A DNA stretch of 33,998 nucleotides from Neobacillus drentensis NBRC 102427 (GTDB lineage Bacteria; Bacillota; Bacilli; Bacillales; Cytobacillaceae): NCBI RefSeq assembly GCF_001591445.1, contig NZ_BCUX01000053.1:1-33998 (forward strand), read 5' to 3'. Within the stretch, counting starts at the first letter, position 1; the number at the start of each line of letters is the position of its first letter. Position numbers and translations under genes: made by a program. Below, piece by piece: positions 23,857 to 32,139 of this stretch. Under the pieces are notes generated by a model. It made no database searches and had not been told where the DNA came from. It saw only the letters and a list, made by a program, of their open reading frames with translations.

Positions 23857-24469
23857 CACTGATTTTTTTCATACTTTCTTTATTTTCATGAATAATTACG
23901 TAGTTATCTAAATCCAATTGATAATTAAACATTTCTACCTCTAAAGGACTGGGTTCATCATTAATCCGTTTCTTAAAAAAATGATTAAAAAATAGAATCA
24001 TTCCCATGCCTAGTCCGACAGAATAGGGGATTTGAAAAAGTAATGGTTTTGTTTCTTTTTTCCCTGTAATGATGGTGTATATTTTTTCTTGGACACTTTT
24101 CATACTTACATCATCATGAAAATTCATTATTGCCATGGCTGAACCAAAAAATAAGAGAAACCATATTAACAGAAAATAGGGAATCGAAACTCCCTTTTTC
24201 TTATAAGTAACTTCAATGATGGTTTGAGCAGGTCCAATGGTCTGAACTTCCATTTCCCCAAATTCTCTTTTTATTAAGTGGATTACTTTCATAACATCTA
24301 TGATGACAATATTCTGTTCCGCATCTAATAATTGATGAATCATCATAGCTTGTAAATGTGAAAGAACTTCATCTGGGGCAATGACTTGGGCAATATCTTT
24401 TAACAATACTTTTTCTTCAGGCGGAGATTGGACACGATTCCGCATGCGGATGTATATTGTTTCTTCCAA
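23849..24469 (-). CDS. spoVAA: Stage V sporulation protein SpoVAA
   Basis: The frame is open to 24574, but GGGAAGTG lies about 8 nt before the TTG at 24469, and starting there gives 206 residues beginning MEETIYIRMRNRV, aligned end to end with B. subtilis SpoVAA (MERRIFIRLRHRV). The C-terminal half has two membrane segments and the conserved ending NDEPSPLEVEMFNYQLDLDNY. The N-terminal half is soluble. First gene of the spoVA operon; a sigma-G-like promoter precedes it. Confidence 0.94.
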   Translation of the reverse strand: MEETIYIRMRNRVQSPPEEKVLLKDIAQVIAPDEVLSHLQAMMIHQLLDAEQNIVIIDVMKVIHLIKREFGEMEVQTIGPAQTIIEVTYKKKGVSIPYFLLIWFLLFFGSAMAIMNFHDDVSMKSVQEKIYTIITGKKETKPLLFQIPYSVGLGMGMILFFNHFFKKRINDEPSPLEVEMFNYQLDLDNYVIIHENKESMKKISDD

Positions 24470-24506
24470 AACATTCACTTCCCACACAAAGATTTCCTCG
24501 TAAAAA

Positions 24507-24536
24507 TAGTATGAGTAATAAGCAACTTTTTCATGA
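24507..24536 (-). promoter_or_regulatory. Sigma-G-like promoter of the spoVA operon
   Basis: CATACTA (24507-24513) matches the sigma-G -10 exactly. TCATG (24532-24536) lies 18 nt upstream and fits the looser -35. The -10 ends about 37 bp before the TTG start of spoVAA. The spoVA operon is sigma-G dependent in B. subtilis. Confidence 0.6.
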
Positions 24537-24579
24537 AATCCAAAAAATACCAGTATATATATAAAAAAAACCATATGAA

Positions 24580-25338
24580 TCAGAGATCCATATGGCCTTT
24601 CATTTGCTGCAATATTTTTTTTTCAAGTCGTGATACTTGGACCTGGGAAATCCCAAGCCTAAGGGCAACCTCAGATTGTGTTTGGTCCTTATAATATCTT
24701 AAATAGACAATGAGTCTTTCACGTTCATCCAATTCACGTATAGCTTCCTTTAAAGCGATTTTATCAAACCATTTTCCATCATTACCATCATCAATTTGAT
24801 CAAGTAATGTAATCGGGTCCCCGTCATTTTCATAAACGGTTTCATGAATGGAAGATGGTGTCCTGCTTGCTTCTTGAGCAAGGATTACATCCTCCGGTGT
24901 AAGCTCCAAATGTGCTGATATTTCGTTAACGGTTGGAATTCTTCCAAGCGTTTTCGATAAATCGTCCTTTGCTTTTCTGATTTTGTTTCCCATTTCTTTC
25001 AAAGAGCGGCTAACCTTAACGGTTCCATCATCACGGATAAATCGCTGAATCTCACCAATAATCATCGGGACTGCATAAGTCGAAAACTTCACATCATATG
25101 AAAGATCAAATTTATCAACTGATTTTAATAGTCCGATACAACCAATTTGGAACAGGTCATCCGGGTCATAGCCCCGGTTAAGAAATCGTTGAACAACCGA
25201 CCAGACAAGACGCATATTTTTTTCAACAATTAAATCCCTTGAAGCTTGGTCCCCGTCTTGGCTCTTTTTGATGAGCTCTTTTACTTCATGGTCCTTTAAG
25301 TATGTTTGACCCTTATCGTTCTTAACCTCCACATCCAT
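24580..25338 (-). CDS. sigF: Forespore sigma factor SigF
   Basis: The 252-residue sigma-70 family protein closely matches B. subtilis sigma F. Conserved parts are LVWSVVQRFLNRGYDPDDLFQIGCIGLL (region 2), FSTYAVPMIIGEIQRFIRDDGTVKVSRSLKE, and the region 4 helix-turn-helix QSEVALRLGISQVQVSRLEKK. AAGGAGA lies 8 nt before the ATG at 25338. It is the first compartment-specific sigma of the forespore and is held inactive by SpoIIAB. It lies at the end of spoIIAA-spoIIAB-sigF. Confidence 0.97.
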   Translation of the reverse strand: MDVEVKNDKGQTYLKDHEVKELIKKSQDGDQASRDLIVEKNMRLVWSVVQRFLNRGYDPDDLFQIGCIGLLKSVDKFDLSYDVKFSTYAVPMIIGEIQRFIRDDGTVKVSRSLKEMGNKIRKAKDDLSKTLGRIPTVNEISAHLELTPEDVILAQEASRTPSSIHETVYENDGDPITLLDQIDDGNDGKWFDKIALKEAIRELDERERLIVYLRYYKDQTQSEVALRLGISQVQVSRLEKKILQQMKGHMDL

Positions 25339-25350
25339 TGGCAAGTCTCC

Positions 25351-25791
25351 TTAATTGCAAAGCATTTTGCGGTTTTGTAAATGCTTTCGTAATCTAACCT
25401 CGGTTCCTCGACCTGGCTGTGAATGAACCTCTACCTCATCCATGAAATTCTCCATGATAGTAAAACCCATACCGGAACGCTCTAGGTCCGGTTTTGTTGT
25501 AAATAATGGCTGACGAGCTTCTTCCACATCTACAATTCCAATTCCAACATCTTTAATTGTCAGATCAATTAGACTATCTTCAATAATTAATTGAATATAG
25601 ACAATTCCATTGGGATCATTTTCATAACCATGAATAATCGCGTTGGTCACGGCTTCTGAAACGACAGTTTTTATTTCGGTCAACTCATCCATATTAGGGT
25701 CTAGTTGTGCAATAAACGCTGCAACAGTTACACGGGCAAAGGACTCATTTTGACTTAACGCACTGAATTGAAGATTCATTTCATTCTTCAC
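25351..25791 (-). CDS. spoIIAB: Anti-sigma-F factor and SpoIIAA kinase SpoIIAB
   Basis: The 146-residue GHKL-type protein has the N-box VVSEAVTNAIIHGYE (Glu46, Asn50), the DVGIGI box and the GMGFTIMENFMD box that bind ATP. Arg20, which touches sigma F in B. subtilis, is kept. It binds sigma F with ATP, and phosphorylates SpoIIAA on serine. The start is a GTG directly after the spoIIAA stop (TGAGTG). Confidence 0.97.
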   Translation of the reverse strand: MKNEMNLQFSALSQNESFARVTVAAFIAQLDPNMDELTEIKTVVSEAVTNAIIHGYENDPNGIVYIQLIIEDSLIDLTIKDVGIGIVDVEEARQPLFTTKPDLERSGMGFTIMENFMDEVEVHSQPGRGTEVRLRKHLQNRKMLCN

Positions 25792-26142
25792 TCAGGCCAC
25801 CCCCAATCTTTGCAATGCAAATTCTTCTGTCGGTTCCATTTTGATGATTTTGAATAAACCGGACATATCGAATAATCTTTGTATTGCAGGGGAAATTGCA
25901 CAAACGACCATTTCACCGTGCACCTGTTTAATTTGTTTGTATCTGCCTAATATAACTCCTAAGCCTGAACTATCCATAAACGTAAGATGTTCCAGATTTA
26001 AGACAATATGACGAATATCATTTTTTTCAATAACGGTTATCGCTTTTTCGCGAAGTTCATCCGCGGTGTGATGGTCTAACTCACCGCTTAAACGAATACA
26101 TAGAACGTCATGTTTTGTTTCCATATTAATATTAAGACTCAC
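25792..26142 (-). CDS. spoIIAA: Anti-anti-sigma factor SpoIIAA
   Basis: The 116-residue STAS-domain protein has the phosphorylation site MDSSGLGVILGRYKQIK, with Ser58 at the same number as in B. subtilis. I start at the GTG at 26142, 9 nt after AAGGAGG; the frame is open to 26178, but the extra residues are not part of the family. The unphosphorylated form frees sigma F from SpoIIAB in the forespore. First gene of the operon, behind a sigma-H promoter. Confidence 0.97.
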   Translation of the reverse strand: MSLNINMETKHDVLCIRLSGELDHHTADELREKAITVIEKNDIRHIVLNLEHLTFMDSSGLGVILGRYKQIKQVHGEMVVCAISPAIQRLFDMSGLFKIIKMEPTEEFALQRLGVA

Positions 26143-26177
26143 TATCCACGTCCTCCTTAATCTGGTATAGTGAGTCA

Positions 26178-26205
26178 ATTCTCTTTACGGGTGGTAATAT
26201 CCTTC
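26178..26205 (-). promoter_or_regulatory. Sigma-H promoter of the spoIIA operon
   Basis: GAAGGATAT (26197-26205), 14 nt, AGAAT (26178-26182) matches the sigma-H consensus RWAGGAWWT-N14-HGAAT at every position. It lies about 36 bp before spoIIAA, as in B. subtilis. Confidence 0.88.
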
Positions 26206-26258
26206 TCCAATTACAAAACTAGTCGCATTTCGCTAAAAGAAGTGACAAATCTTGTAGT

Positions 26259-26265
26259 TTCGACA
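26259..26265 (-). promoter_or_regulatory. Spo0A box upstream of spoIIA
   Basis: A perfect TGTCGAA lies on the minus strand, about 54 bp upstream of the sigma-H -35 element. Spo0A phosphate activates the spoIIA promoter in B. subtilis from boxes in this region. Confidence 0.65.
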
Positions 26266-26301
26266 CAAGTAAAGATAATAAATTACCTGCTTTGAACTTC
26301 G

Positions 26302-26349
26302 ATAACTGTCTAGCTCCAGCGCCCAACGGCTAGTGGACTTCGCTTTTCT
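26302..26349 (-). repeat. Interspersed repeat copy R3
   Basis: The minus strand reads AGAAAAGCGAAGTCC, a variable centre, then GGCGCTGGAGCTAGAC. It ends 2 bp from the dacF stop codon and lies between dacF and the Spo0A-controlled spoIIA promoter. Confidence 0.78.
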
Positions 26350-26351
26350 AG

Positions 26352-27542
26352 TTATTTTCCGGCCTTTGTAAACATCCCGAATGAACGCTTATAAAGGGTC
26401 CACCAGCCTGCTTCCTTTACATTTTCATTTGCTAATAAAGGACTTTCCAGAAAAACTTCTCCATCCTTAATCAACTTGATGGTACCTATCTTATCTCCTT
26501 TTTTAATTGGAGCTTTAAGATTTTTTTTGATCGTTACCTTTCGTTTTACATCCTCGGATTTTTCACCTTTTTTAGTCAGTAAGGAAATTGGCTCACTAGT
26601 TACAGCTTCTACAGACTTTTCCTGTCCTTTGCTTATTCTCACCTTGGCAATGGTCTGGTTTCGTTTATACATTGGATGTGTTTGATATTGATTAAAGGCA
26701 TAATTGAGCATTTTTGTTACTTGAGCATTTCTTTCCTTTGATGTAGGCGCACCAAACACAACCGCAATTACCCGCATACCATTCTTTTGAGCTGTCGCTG
26801 TTAAGCAATACTTTGCTTCTGCAGTGAAACCTGTTTTAAGTCCGTCCACACCAGGGTAGAAACGCACTAATTTATTGGTATTAACAAGCCAGAACTTTTT
26901 GTCCGTATTTTCACGAAGATATGCTTCATACATGCCAGTGAATTTCGTAATGTCTTCATATTTTAATAGCTCTTTCGCCATAATAGCCATATCACCGGCT
27001 GTGCTAAAATGACCACTGACCGGAAGCCCTGTCGTATTTTTAAAGAACGTATGTTTTAACCCAAGTTCTTTTACCTTATCATTCATCATGTCTACAAACG
27101 CTTCTTCTGAGCCTGCAATTCTTTCTGCCATAGCAACAGAAGCATCATTTCCAGAACCGATTGCAATTCCTCTTAACATTTCCTTGGTTGTCATTTCTTC
27201 GCCAGCTTCAAGGAAAATTTGCGAACCGCCCATCGAGGCAGCATATTCACTTGCGCGGACTTTTTCATTCCAAGTAAGCTTACCTTGATCAATTGCCTCC
27301 ATAATTAAAAGCATCGTCATTATTTTGGTCATACTTGCAGGGGGGAGTTCTTCATTACTATTTTTTTCATAAAGTACTTTCCCAGTATCACGTTCAATTA
27401 AAATAGCGGATTTTACATTGTTGACGATATCAGCATTCTTCTGTTCGTCAGCATTCTTTTTTTCTTCAGCCGCAAAAGCAGATGGACCCCATAAACTTGT
27501 AAGTAAAAAAAATGTCACTATCAAAGAGACAAATCGTTTCAT
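26352..27542 (-). CDS. dacF: Sporulation D-alanyl-D-alanine carboxypeptidase DacF
   Basis: The 396-residue low-mass penicillin-binding protein has a signal peptide (to about residue 24), and the motifs SMTK (Ser70), SGN at 130-132 and KTG at 236-238, then a C-terminal beta-rich domain and a final amphipathic helix (WWTLYKRSFGMFTKAGK) for membrane attachment. I use the ATG at 27542, 8 nt after GGAGGG. It acts from the forespore side on the degree of cortex cross-linking in B. subtilis. It lies directly upstream of spoIIA, the conserved position. Confidence 0.93.
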   Translation of the reverse strand: MKRFVSLIVTFFLLTSLWGPSAFAAEEKKNADEQKNADIVNNVKSAILIERDTGKVLYEKNSNEELPPASMTKIMTMLLIMEAIDQGKLTWNEKVRASEYAASMGGSQIFLEAGEEMTTKEMLRGIAIGSGNDASVAMAERIAGSEEAFVDMMNDKVKELGLKHTFFKNTTGLPVSGHFSTAGDMAIMAKELLKYEDITKFTGMYEAYLRENTDKKFWLVNTNKLVRFYPGVDGLKTGFTAEAKYCLTATAQKNGMRVIAVVFGAPTSKERNAQVTKMLNYAFNQYQTHPMYKRNQTIAKVRISKGQEKSVEAVTSEPISLLTKKGEKSEDVKRKVTIKKNLKAPIKKGDKIGTIKLIKDGEVFLESPLLANENVKEAGWWTLYKRSFGMFTKAGK

Positions 27543-27571
27543 TCGCATAACCCTCCATTCTTTATAGCATC

Positions 27572-27600
27572 CATTTTTTCCAAAATTAATAACTTTATAC
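27572..27600 (-). promoter_or_regulatory. Sigma-F-like promoter of dacF
   Basis: GTATA (27596-27600) and GGAAAAAATG (27572-27581) match the sigma-F elements (GYWTA and GGNRANAHTR) fully, but the spacer is 14 nt, slightly shorter than usual. B. subtilis dacF is sigma-F controlled. Confidence 0.5.
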
Positions 27601-27629
27601 AATAATTACCTTTTAAAGAAAATAAAAAT

Positions 27630-27676
27630 AGGGTGTCAGGCACCATGTGAAAAATTCACATGGTGCCTGACACCCT
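27630..27676. repeat. Perfect 22-bp palindromic repeat, also terminator of pdp
   Basis: Two perfect 22-bp arms (27630-27651 with 27655-27676) are separated by AAA. The arms contain GTGTCAGGCACC, a palindromic unit that I recall as common between genes in Bacillus genomes. It begins 11 bp past the pdp stop and is followed on the minus strand by TATTTTTATTTTC, so it can end the deoB-punA-pdp transcript. Confidence 0.85.
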
Positions 27677-27687
27677 TTATCATGAAA

Positions 27688-28992
27688 TCATTCGGTTATT
27701 TCTTCATGAACGAGTATCGGTGCGGCTATTTTTGTTGGTGAAATTTTAATATTACGATAAAGCCTAGTTTTTACTTCTTCTACATTTTCGAAATTGCTGT
27801 AAATCGTTACTAACGATTCACCTTTTTTAACTTGGTCTCCGATTTTCTTTCTTAAGACAAGTCCCACTGCTAAATCAATAATAGACTCCTTCGTTGCTCT
27901 TCCAGCACCAAGAATCATCGCAGCTGTTCCAACTTCATCTGCTACAATTTCGGATACATAGCCATCTTCTTTGGCTTCAAGTTCAAAAGTATATTTAGCT
28001 TGAGGCATTTTTGAAGGGTCATCAACAATGGATGCATCTCCGCCTTGTGAGCTTAAGAATACTTTAAATTTTTCAAGTGCTGACCCGTCCTTAATGACAC
28101 CTTCTAACAGGGTGCGTGCTTCTGCTAATGAGCCCGCCTTTTCTGCTAGGTAAACCATATGACTGCCAAGGGTTAAACAAAGTTCTGTTAAGTCTTCAGG
28201 ACCTTCCCCTTTTAAAGTATCAATTGCTTCTTTTACTTCGAGGGCATTCCCGATTGCAAACCCCAGTGGCTGGCTCATGTCAGAAATAACTGCCATTGTT
28301 TTTCTGCCAACGTTATTTCCAATTCGCACCATAGCTTTTGCTAACTCTCGAGAATCATCAAGTGTCTTCATGAATGCTCCTGCTCCGGTTTTTACATCAA
28401 GAACGATGGCATCTGCACCAGCTGCAATTTTTTTACTCATGATAGAACCTGCGATTAATGGAATGCTATTAACAGTTGCGGTAACATCACGTAATGCGTA
28501 AAGTTTCTTATCTGCAGGGGTTAAATTTCCACTCTGACCAATAACAGCAATCTTATTTTTATTAACGAGTTCGATAAATTCTTCATTTTTAATTTCAACA
28601 TGGAAGCCTTTTACCGCTTCTAATTTATCAATTGTTCCTCCGGTGTGACCCAATCCGCGTCCAGACATTTTTGCTACGGGTACCCCAAGTGCAGCAACAA
28701 GTGGTCCAAGGACAAGTGTAGTTGTGTCACCTACTCCTCCAGTGGAATGTTTGTCAACTTTTATTCCTTCAATTTCTGATAAATCAATTTGATCGCCCGA
28801 ATTAACCATCGCCATTGTCAAATCGGCTCTTTCCTGTTCAGTCATCCCTTTAAAAAAGATTGCCATCGTTAAGGCGCTAACTTGATAATCTGGAATAGAC
28901 CCCTCCGTATATCCATTAATAATAAAATTAATTTCTTCTGTGGATAGTTCCTGCCCATCTCTTTTTTTCTCAATTAAGTCAACCATTCTCAT
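27688..28992 (-). CDS. pdp: Pyrimidine-nucleoside phosphorylase Pdp
   Basis: The 434-residue enzyme has the thymidine/pyrimidine-nucleoside phosphorylase signature (SGRGLGHTGGTIDKLEA) and the phosphate-binding KHSTGGVGDTTTLV. It splits uridine, thymidine and deoxyuridine with phosphate to free base and (deoxy)ribose 1-phosphate. I start at the ATG at 28992, 8 nt after AAAGAGG, giving MRMVDLIEKK as in B. subtilis. It is the third gene of deoB-punA-pdp. In B. subtilis pdp is instead with dra-nupC, so the operon content differs. Confidence 0.96.
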   Translation of the reverse strand: MRMVDLIEKKRDGQELSTEEINFIINGYTEGSIPDYQVSALTMAIFFKGMTEQERADLTMAMVNSGDQIDLSEIEGIKVDKHSTGGVGDTTTLVLGPLVAALGVPVAKMSGRGLGHTGGTIDKLEAVKGFHVEIKNEEFIELVNKNKIAVIGQSGNLTPADKKLYALRDVTATVNSIPLIAGSIMSKKIAAGADAIVLDVKTGAGAFMKTLDDSRELAKAMVRIGNNVGRKTMAVISDMSQPLGFAIGNALEVKEAIDTLKGEGPEDLTELCLTLGSHMVYLAEKAGSLAEARTLLEGVIKDGSALEKFKVFLSSQGGDASIVDDPSKMPQAKYTFELEAKEDGYVSEIVADEVGTAAMILGAGRATKESIIDLAVGLVLRKKIGDQVKKGESLVTIYSNFENVEEVKTRLYRNIKISPTKIAAPILVHEEITE

Positions 28993-29005
28993 CCTAAACA
29001 CCTCT

Positions 29006-29824
29006 TTACGAAATTTTTTTTACGATTTCTTTTATATATTGTAGAAAGTCTGCTTTCACTCTTTCAGTTGTTTCAATCACTTCATCATGGGTAAGGGGTT
29101 GGTCAAGAATACCTGCCGCCATGTTCGAAATACATGAAATACCAAGAACCTTCATTCCACTGTGCCGAGCAACGATTACTTCTGGTACAGTCGACATTCC
29201 TACCGCATCTCCGCCCAAAGTACGGGCCATTCGTATTTCAGCAGGCGTTTCATAGACGGGACCAGGGTTACCGAAATAGACACCCTCTTTAACGTTAATA
29301 TTTAAGCGTTCGGCAATTTCTCTTGCAACCGCACGTAATTCCTTCGTATATGCCTCTGACATATCAGGGAAGCGGGCACCTAACTTGGAATCATTCGGTC
29401 CGATTAATGGATTGGTACCCATATTATTAATGTGATCAGATATAATCATTAAATCACCTGCAGAAAAGCTTTCATTTACTCCGCCAGCTGCATTCGTAAC
29501 AATTAACATTTCAACGCCTAGTTCCTTCATGACGCGAACTGGGAAGGTTACTTTTTCCATACTATACCCCTCATAGAAATGGAAACGTCCTTGCATGGCA
29601 ATAACCTCTACCCCGCTTAATAATCCAAATACTAATTGTCCTGCATGACCTTCAACCGTTGAAACAGGAAAGTCTGGGATCTCATTGTATGGAATTTTTA
29701 CAGGGTTCTCAATTTCATCCGCAAGTACACCAAGACCAGATCCTAAAATAAGGCCGATTTTGGGTGTAGCTGCATATTTTTGTTTTAAAAATCCTGCGGC
29801 ATTTTGAATTTTTTCAGCATTCAT
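29006..29824 (-). CDS. punA: Purine nucleoside phosphorylase PunA (PupG)
   Basis: The 272-residue protein belongs to the trimeric purine nucleoside phosphorylase family, which prefers guanosine and inosine. Conserved parts are IGLILGSGLG (phosphate), FPVSTVEGHAGQLVFG, MQGRFHFYEGYS, TNAAGGVNESFSAGDLMII and VGMSTVPEVIVARH. Its products feed DeoB. It lies 2 bp after deoB and 13 bp before pdp. Confidence 0.96.
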   Translation of the reverse strand: MNAEKIQNAAGFLKQKYAATPKIGLILGSGLGVLADEIENPVKIPYNEIPDFPVSTVEGHAGQLVFGLLSGVEVIAMQGRFHFYEGYSMEKVTFPVRVMKELGVEMLIVTNAAGGVNESFSAGDLMIISDHINNMGTNPLIGPNDSKLGARFPDMSEAYTKELRAVAREIAERLNINVKEGVYFGNPGPVYETPAEIRMARTLGGDAVGMSTVPEVIVARHSGMKVLGISCISNMAAGILDQPLTHDEVIETTERVKADFLQYIKEIVKKIS

Positions 29825-29826
29825 TT

Positions 29827-31023
29827 TTATACCTCTTTTGAATTTAATTCGTTTAAAAAACTTTTTCCGAAGTTCGGTAGTTTCACATTGAAATTTTCAG
29901 CGACAGTTGCCCCAAGGTCAGCAAAGGTCTCTCTAATTGGGAGCTCTTTCCCTTCGCCCATGGTTTTTGAATAAACAAGTAATGGTACATATTCACGTGT
30001 ATGGTCTGTACCTGGTGCAACAGGGTCATTTCCATGGTCTGCTGTAATCATTAATAGGTCGTCTTCTTTCATTTTTGCAAACACTTCTGGAAGGCGTGCA
30101 TCATATTCTTCGAGTGCTTTTCCATAGCCTTCAGGGTCACGGCGATGGCCGTATAAGGCATCAAAATCAACTAGATTTACAAAACTAATACCGGTAAAAT
30201 CCATATCCAAAGTTTCTATTAACTTATCCATACCATCCATATTAGAAACGGTTCTAAGTGATTGAGTAACGCCTTCTCCGTCATAAATATCAGATATTTT
30301 CCCGATCGCAATAACGTCAAGCCCAGCATCTTTTAATTCACTCATTACGGTACGGCCGAATGGTTTTAATGCATAGTCGTGACGGTTAGAAGTCCTTTTA
30401 AAATCCCCTGGTTCTCCCAAGAAAGGTCTCGCAATAACACGGCCAACCATGTACTTCTCATCCAGTGTCAATTCACGTGCAATTTTGCAGATTTTATACT
30501 GCTCCTCAATGGGAATAATTTCTTCATGGGCAGCAATCTGAAGGACTGAATCTGCAGAAGTATAGACAATCAATGCCCCAGTCTTCATATGCTCTTCGCC
30601 CAACTCCACAAGGATTTCCGTACCGCTTGCAGGTTTATTGCCGATAATTTTACGGCCAGTGCGTTTTTCTAATTCAGATAGAAGCTCATCCGGGAAACCT
30701 TCCGGAAACACCCGGAATGGGGTTTGAATATTTAGTCCCATGATTTCCCAATGGCCTGTCATAGTATCTTTACCGTTGGAGGCCTCCATCATTTTTGTAA
30801 AATATGCTGATGGTTTTTCTGCTTTATCAATCCCTTTGATTTCACGGATATTGCTTAAACCTAACTTGCCCATGTTTGGCATGTTAAGACCATTCATTTT
30901 CTCCGCAATATGTCCAAAAGTATCTGCACCTTTGTCACCAAACTTTTCAGCATCCGGCGCTTCCCCAATGCCTACCGAGTCCATTACGATAATAAAAATA
31001 CGTTTGTATGTATTTGCTTCCAT
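29827..31023 (-). CDS. deoB: Phosphopentomutase DeoB (Drm)
   Basis: The 398-residue enzyme belongs to the alkaline phosphatase superfamily. DSVGIGEAPDA at the N-terminus and ITADHGNDP near the C-terminus hold the two manganese ions. Thr87 in KDTMTGHWE is the likely phospho-acceptor, corresponding to Thr85 of the B. cereus enzyme. It converts (deoxy)ribose 1-phosphate to the 5-phosphate, linking nucleoside breakdown by PunA and Pdp to central metabolism. AAAGGAGG lies 9 nt before the ATG. First gene of the operon. Confidence 0.96.
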   Translation of the reverse strand: MEANTYKRIFIIVMDSVGIGEAPDAEKFGDKGADTFGHIAEKMNGLNMPNMGKLGLSNIREIKGIDKAEKPSAYFTKMMEASNGKDTMTGHWEIMGLNIQTPFRVFPEGFPDELLSELEKRTGRKIIGNKPASGTEILVELGEEHMKTGALIVYTSADSVLQIAAHEEIIPIEEQYKICKIARELTLDEKYMVGRVIARPFLGEPGDFKRTSNRHDYALKPFGRTVMSELKDAGLDVIAIGKISDIYDGEGVTQSLRTVSNMDGMDKLIETLDMDFTGISFVNLVDFDALYGHRRDPEGYGKALEEYDARLPEVFAKMKEDDLLMITADHGNDPVAPGTDHTREYVPLLVYSKTMGEGKELPIRETFADLGATVAENFNVKLPNFGKSFLNELNSKEV

Positions 31024-31046
31024 TCATCTCTTCCTCCTTTATCCAT

Positions 31047-31060
31047 AGAAAACGTTTGCA
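31047..31060. promoter_or_regulatory. cre-like site in the deoB leader
   Basis: AGAAAACGTTTGCA matches 12 of 14 positions of the CcpA cre consensus TGWAANCGNTNWCA, and has the central CG. It lies about 24 bp before the deoB start and downstream of the predicted promoter, where CcpA could block elongation. Confidence 0.45.
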
Positions 31061-31130
31061 AATAAAAAATTACACATAAATATGTTGCCCACTTTATATA
31101 CGTTTATGAAAATTAAATATTACTTCATTC

Positions 31131-31144
31131 GTCAGAAGTCTGAC
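31131..31144. promoter_or_regulatory. Palindrome at the predicted deoB transcription start
   Basis: GTCAGAAGTCTGAC has perfect 6-bp arms around AG. It begins 7 bp downstream of the predicted -10 of the deoB promoter, an operator-like position. The regulator is unknown. Confidence 0.4.
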
Positions 31145-31150
31145 ATCTCT

Positions 31151-31178
31151 ATTGTACTAAATGTTTCAGAAATTACAA
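31151..31178 (-). promoter_or_regulatory. Candidate sigma-A promoter of deoB-punA-pdp
   Basis: TTGTAA (31173-31178), 16 nt, TACAAT (31151-31156) on the minus strand. It lies between the xerD terminator and the palindrome at 31131-31144. Confidence 0.5.
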
Positions 31179-31210
31179 GAAAAAAGCCGCCAAAATTTAG
31201 GCAGCTTTTT
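31177..31210 (-). terminator. Terminator after xerD
   Basis: Stem 31181-31191 with 31200-31210 (one mismatch) is followed on the minus strand by TTTTTTCTTG. It lies 37 bp past the xerD stop. Confidence 0.85.
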
Positions 31211-31246
31211 GACAATTATATTTTTAGATACGAAACACTCAATCTA

Positions 31247-32134
31247 TTAAGCTCTGGGATGAAATTTGCTATATACGTCTTTTATCTTTGTTTTCGATAC
31301 CTGTGTATAGATTTGTGTAGTTGAAATGTCAGAATGACCTAACATTTCCTGAACTGCTCTTAAATCAGCACCATTTTCTAACAAATGCGTTGCAAATGAA
31401 TGACGAAGAGTATGTGGTGTAAGTTCTTTTTCTATTGCGGCTTCTTTGGCAAGTTTTTTTAATATTTTCCAAAATCCTTGCCGTGTCAACCGCTTTCCTT
31501 GGTGGTTTAAAAACAAAGCATTGTCCTGCTGCTTCATGGAAATAAATAGAGGTCTTCCATAATCTAGGTACTGTTTTATAGCATCAGCTGCTGCTCGCCC
31601 GATCGGTATAATTCGTTCTTTATTTCCGTTACAACGAACAAACCCCATCGTTAACTGGACATTATCAATCTCAAGACCTATTAGTTCACTAACACGGATA
31701 CCTGTAGCATAAAGCAGTTCAAGCATGGCCTTGTCTCTTATCCCAAAATGATCCTCTAGTTTTGGTGTTTCCATCAGAGTTTCTACTTCTTGTAAACTCA
31801 AAACATTAGGAAGTGACCTTTCAAGTCTTGGTGTCTCAATTTGAACAGATGGGTCTTGATCTGTTGCCTTGGCCCTTAATAAAAATTGATGAAATGCACG
31901 GACAGAGGCGATGTGCCGTGCCAATGTTTTCGAGGATTTCCCCTGTTCTTTTAGAAATCTTAAAAAGTGTACGATATGTACACGTTGTACATCATTTAAA
32001 GAAAGGACGGATTCAATATTTTTCAAATAACGAAGATAGCTTTGTAAATCCCGCTCATACGCCATAATTGTGTTTTGGGCTGAACCTTTTTCAATGAATA
32101 AATAATTCAAAAAAGCCTTTAATTGCTCGTCCAT
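31247..32134 (-). CDS. xerD: Site-specific tyrosine recombinase XerD
   Basis: The 295-residue protein has an N-terminal SAM-like core-binding domain (about 1-85) and a catalytic domain with all expected residues: Arg in ATGIRVSELIGL, Lys in NGNKERIIP, HTLRHSFATHLL, LGHSDISTTQIYTQV with the nucleophilic Tyr. With CodV/XerC it resolves chromosome dimers at dif. GGGGAG lies 8 nt before the ATG at 32134; the longer frame start (GTG at 32164) would lie inside yqzK. It is 5 bp after yqzK. Confidence 0.95.
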   Translation of the reverse strand: MDEQLKAFLNYLFIEKGSAQNTIMAYERDLQSYLRYLKNIESVLSLNDVQRVHIVHFLRFLKEQGKSSKTLARHIASVRAFHQFLLRAKATDQDPSVQIETPRLERSLPNVLSLQEVETLMETPKLEDHFGIRDKAMLELLYATGIRVSELIGLEIDNVQLTMGFVRCNGNKERIIPIGRAAADAIKQYLDYGRPLFISMKQQDNALFLNHQGKRLTRQGFWKILKKLAKEAAIEKELTPHTLRHSFATHLLENGADLRAVQEMLGHSDISTTQIYTQVSKTKIKDVYSKFHPRA

Positions 32135-32139
32135 CGTTT

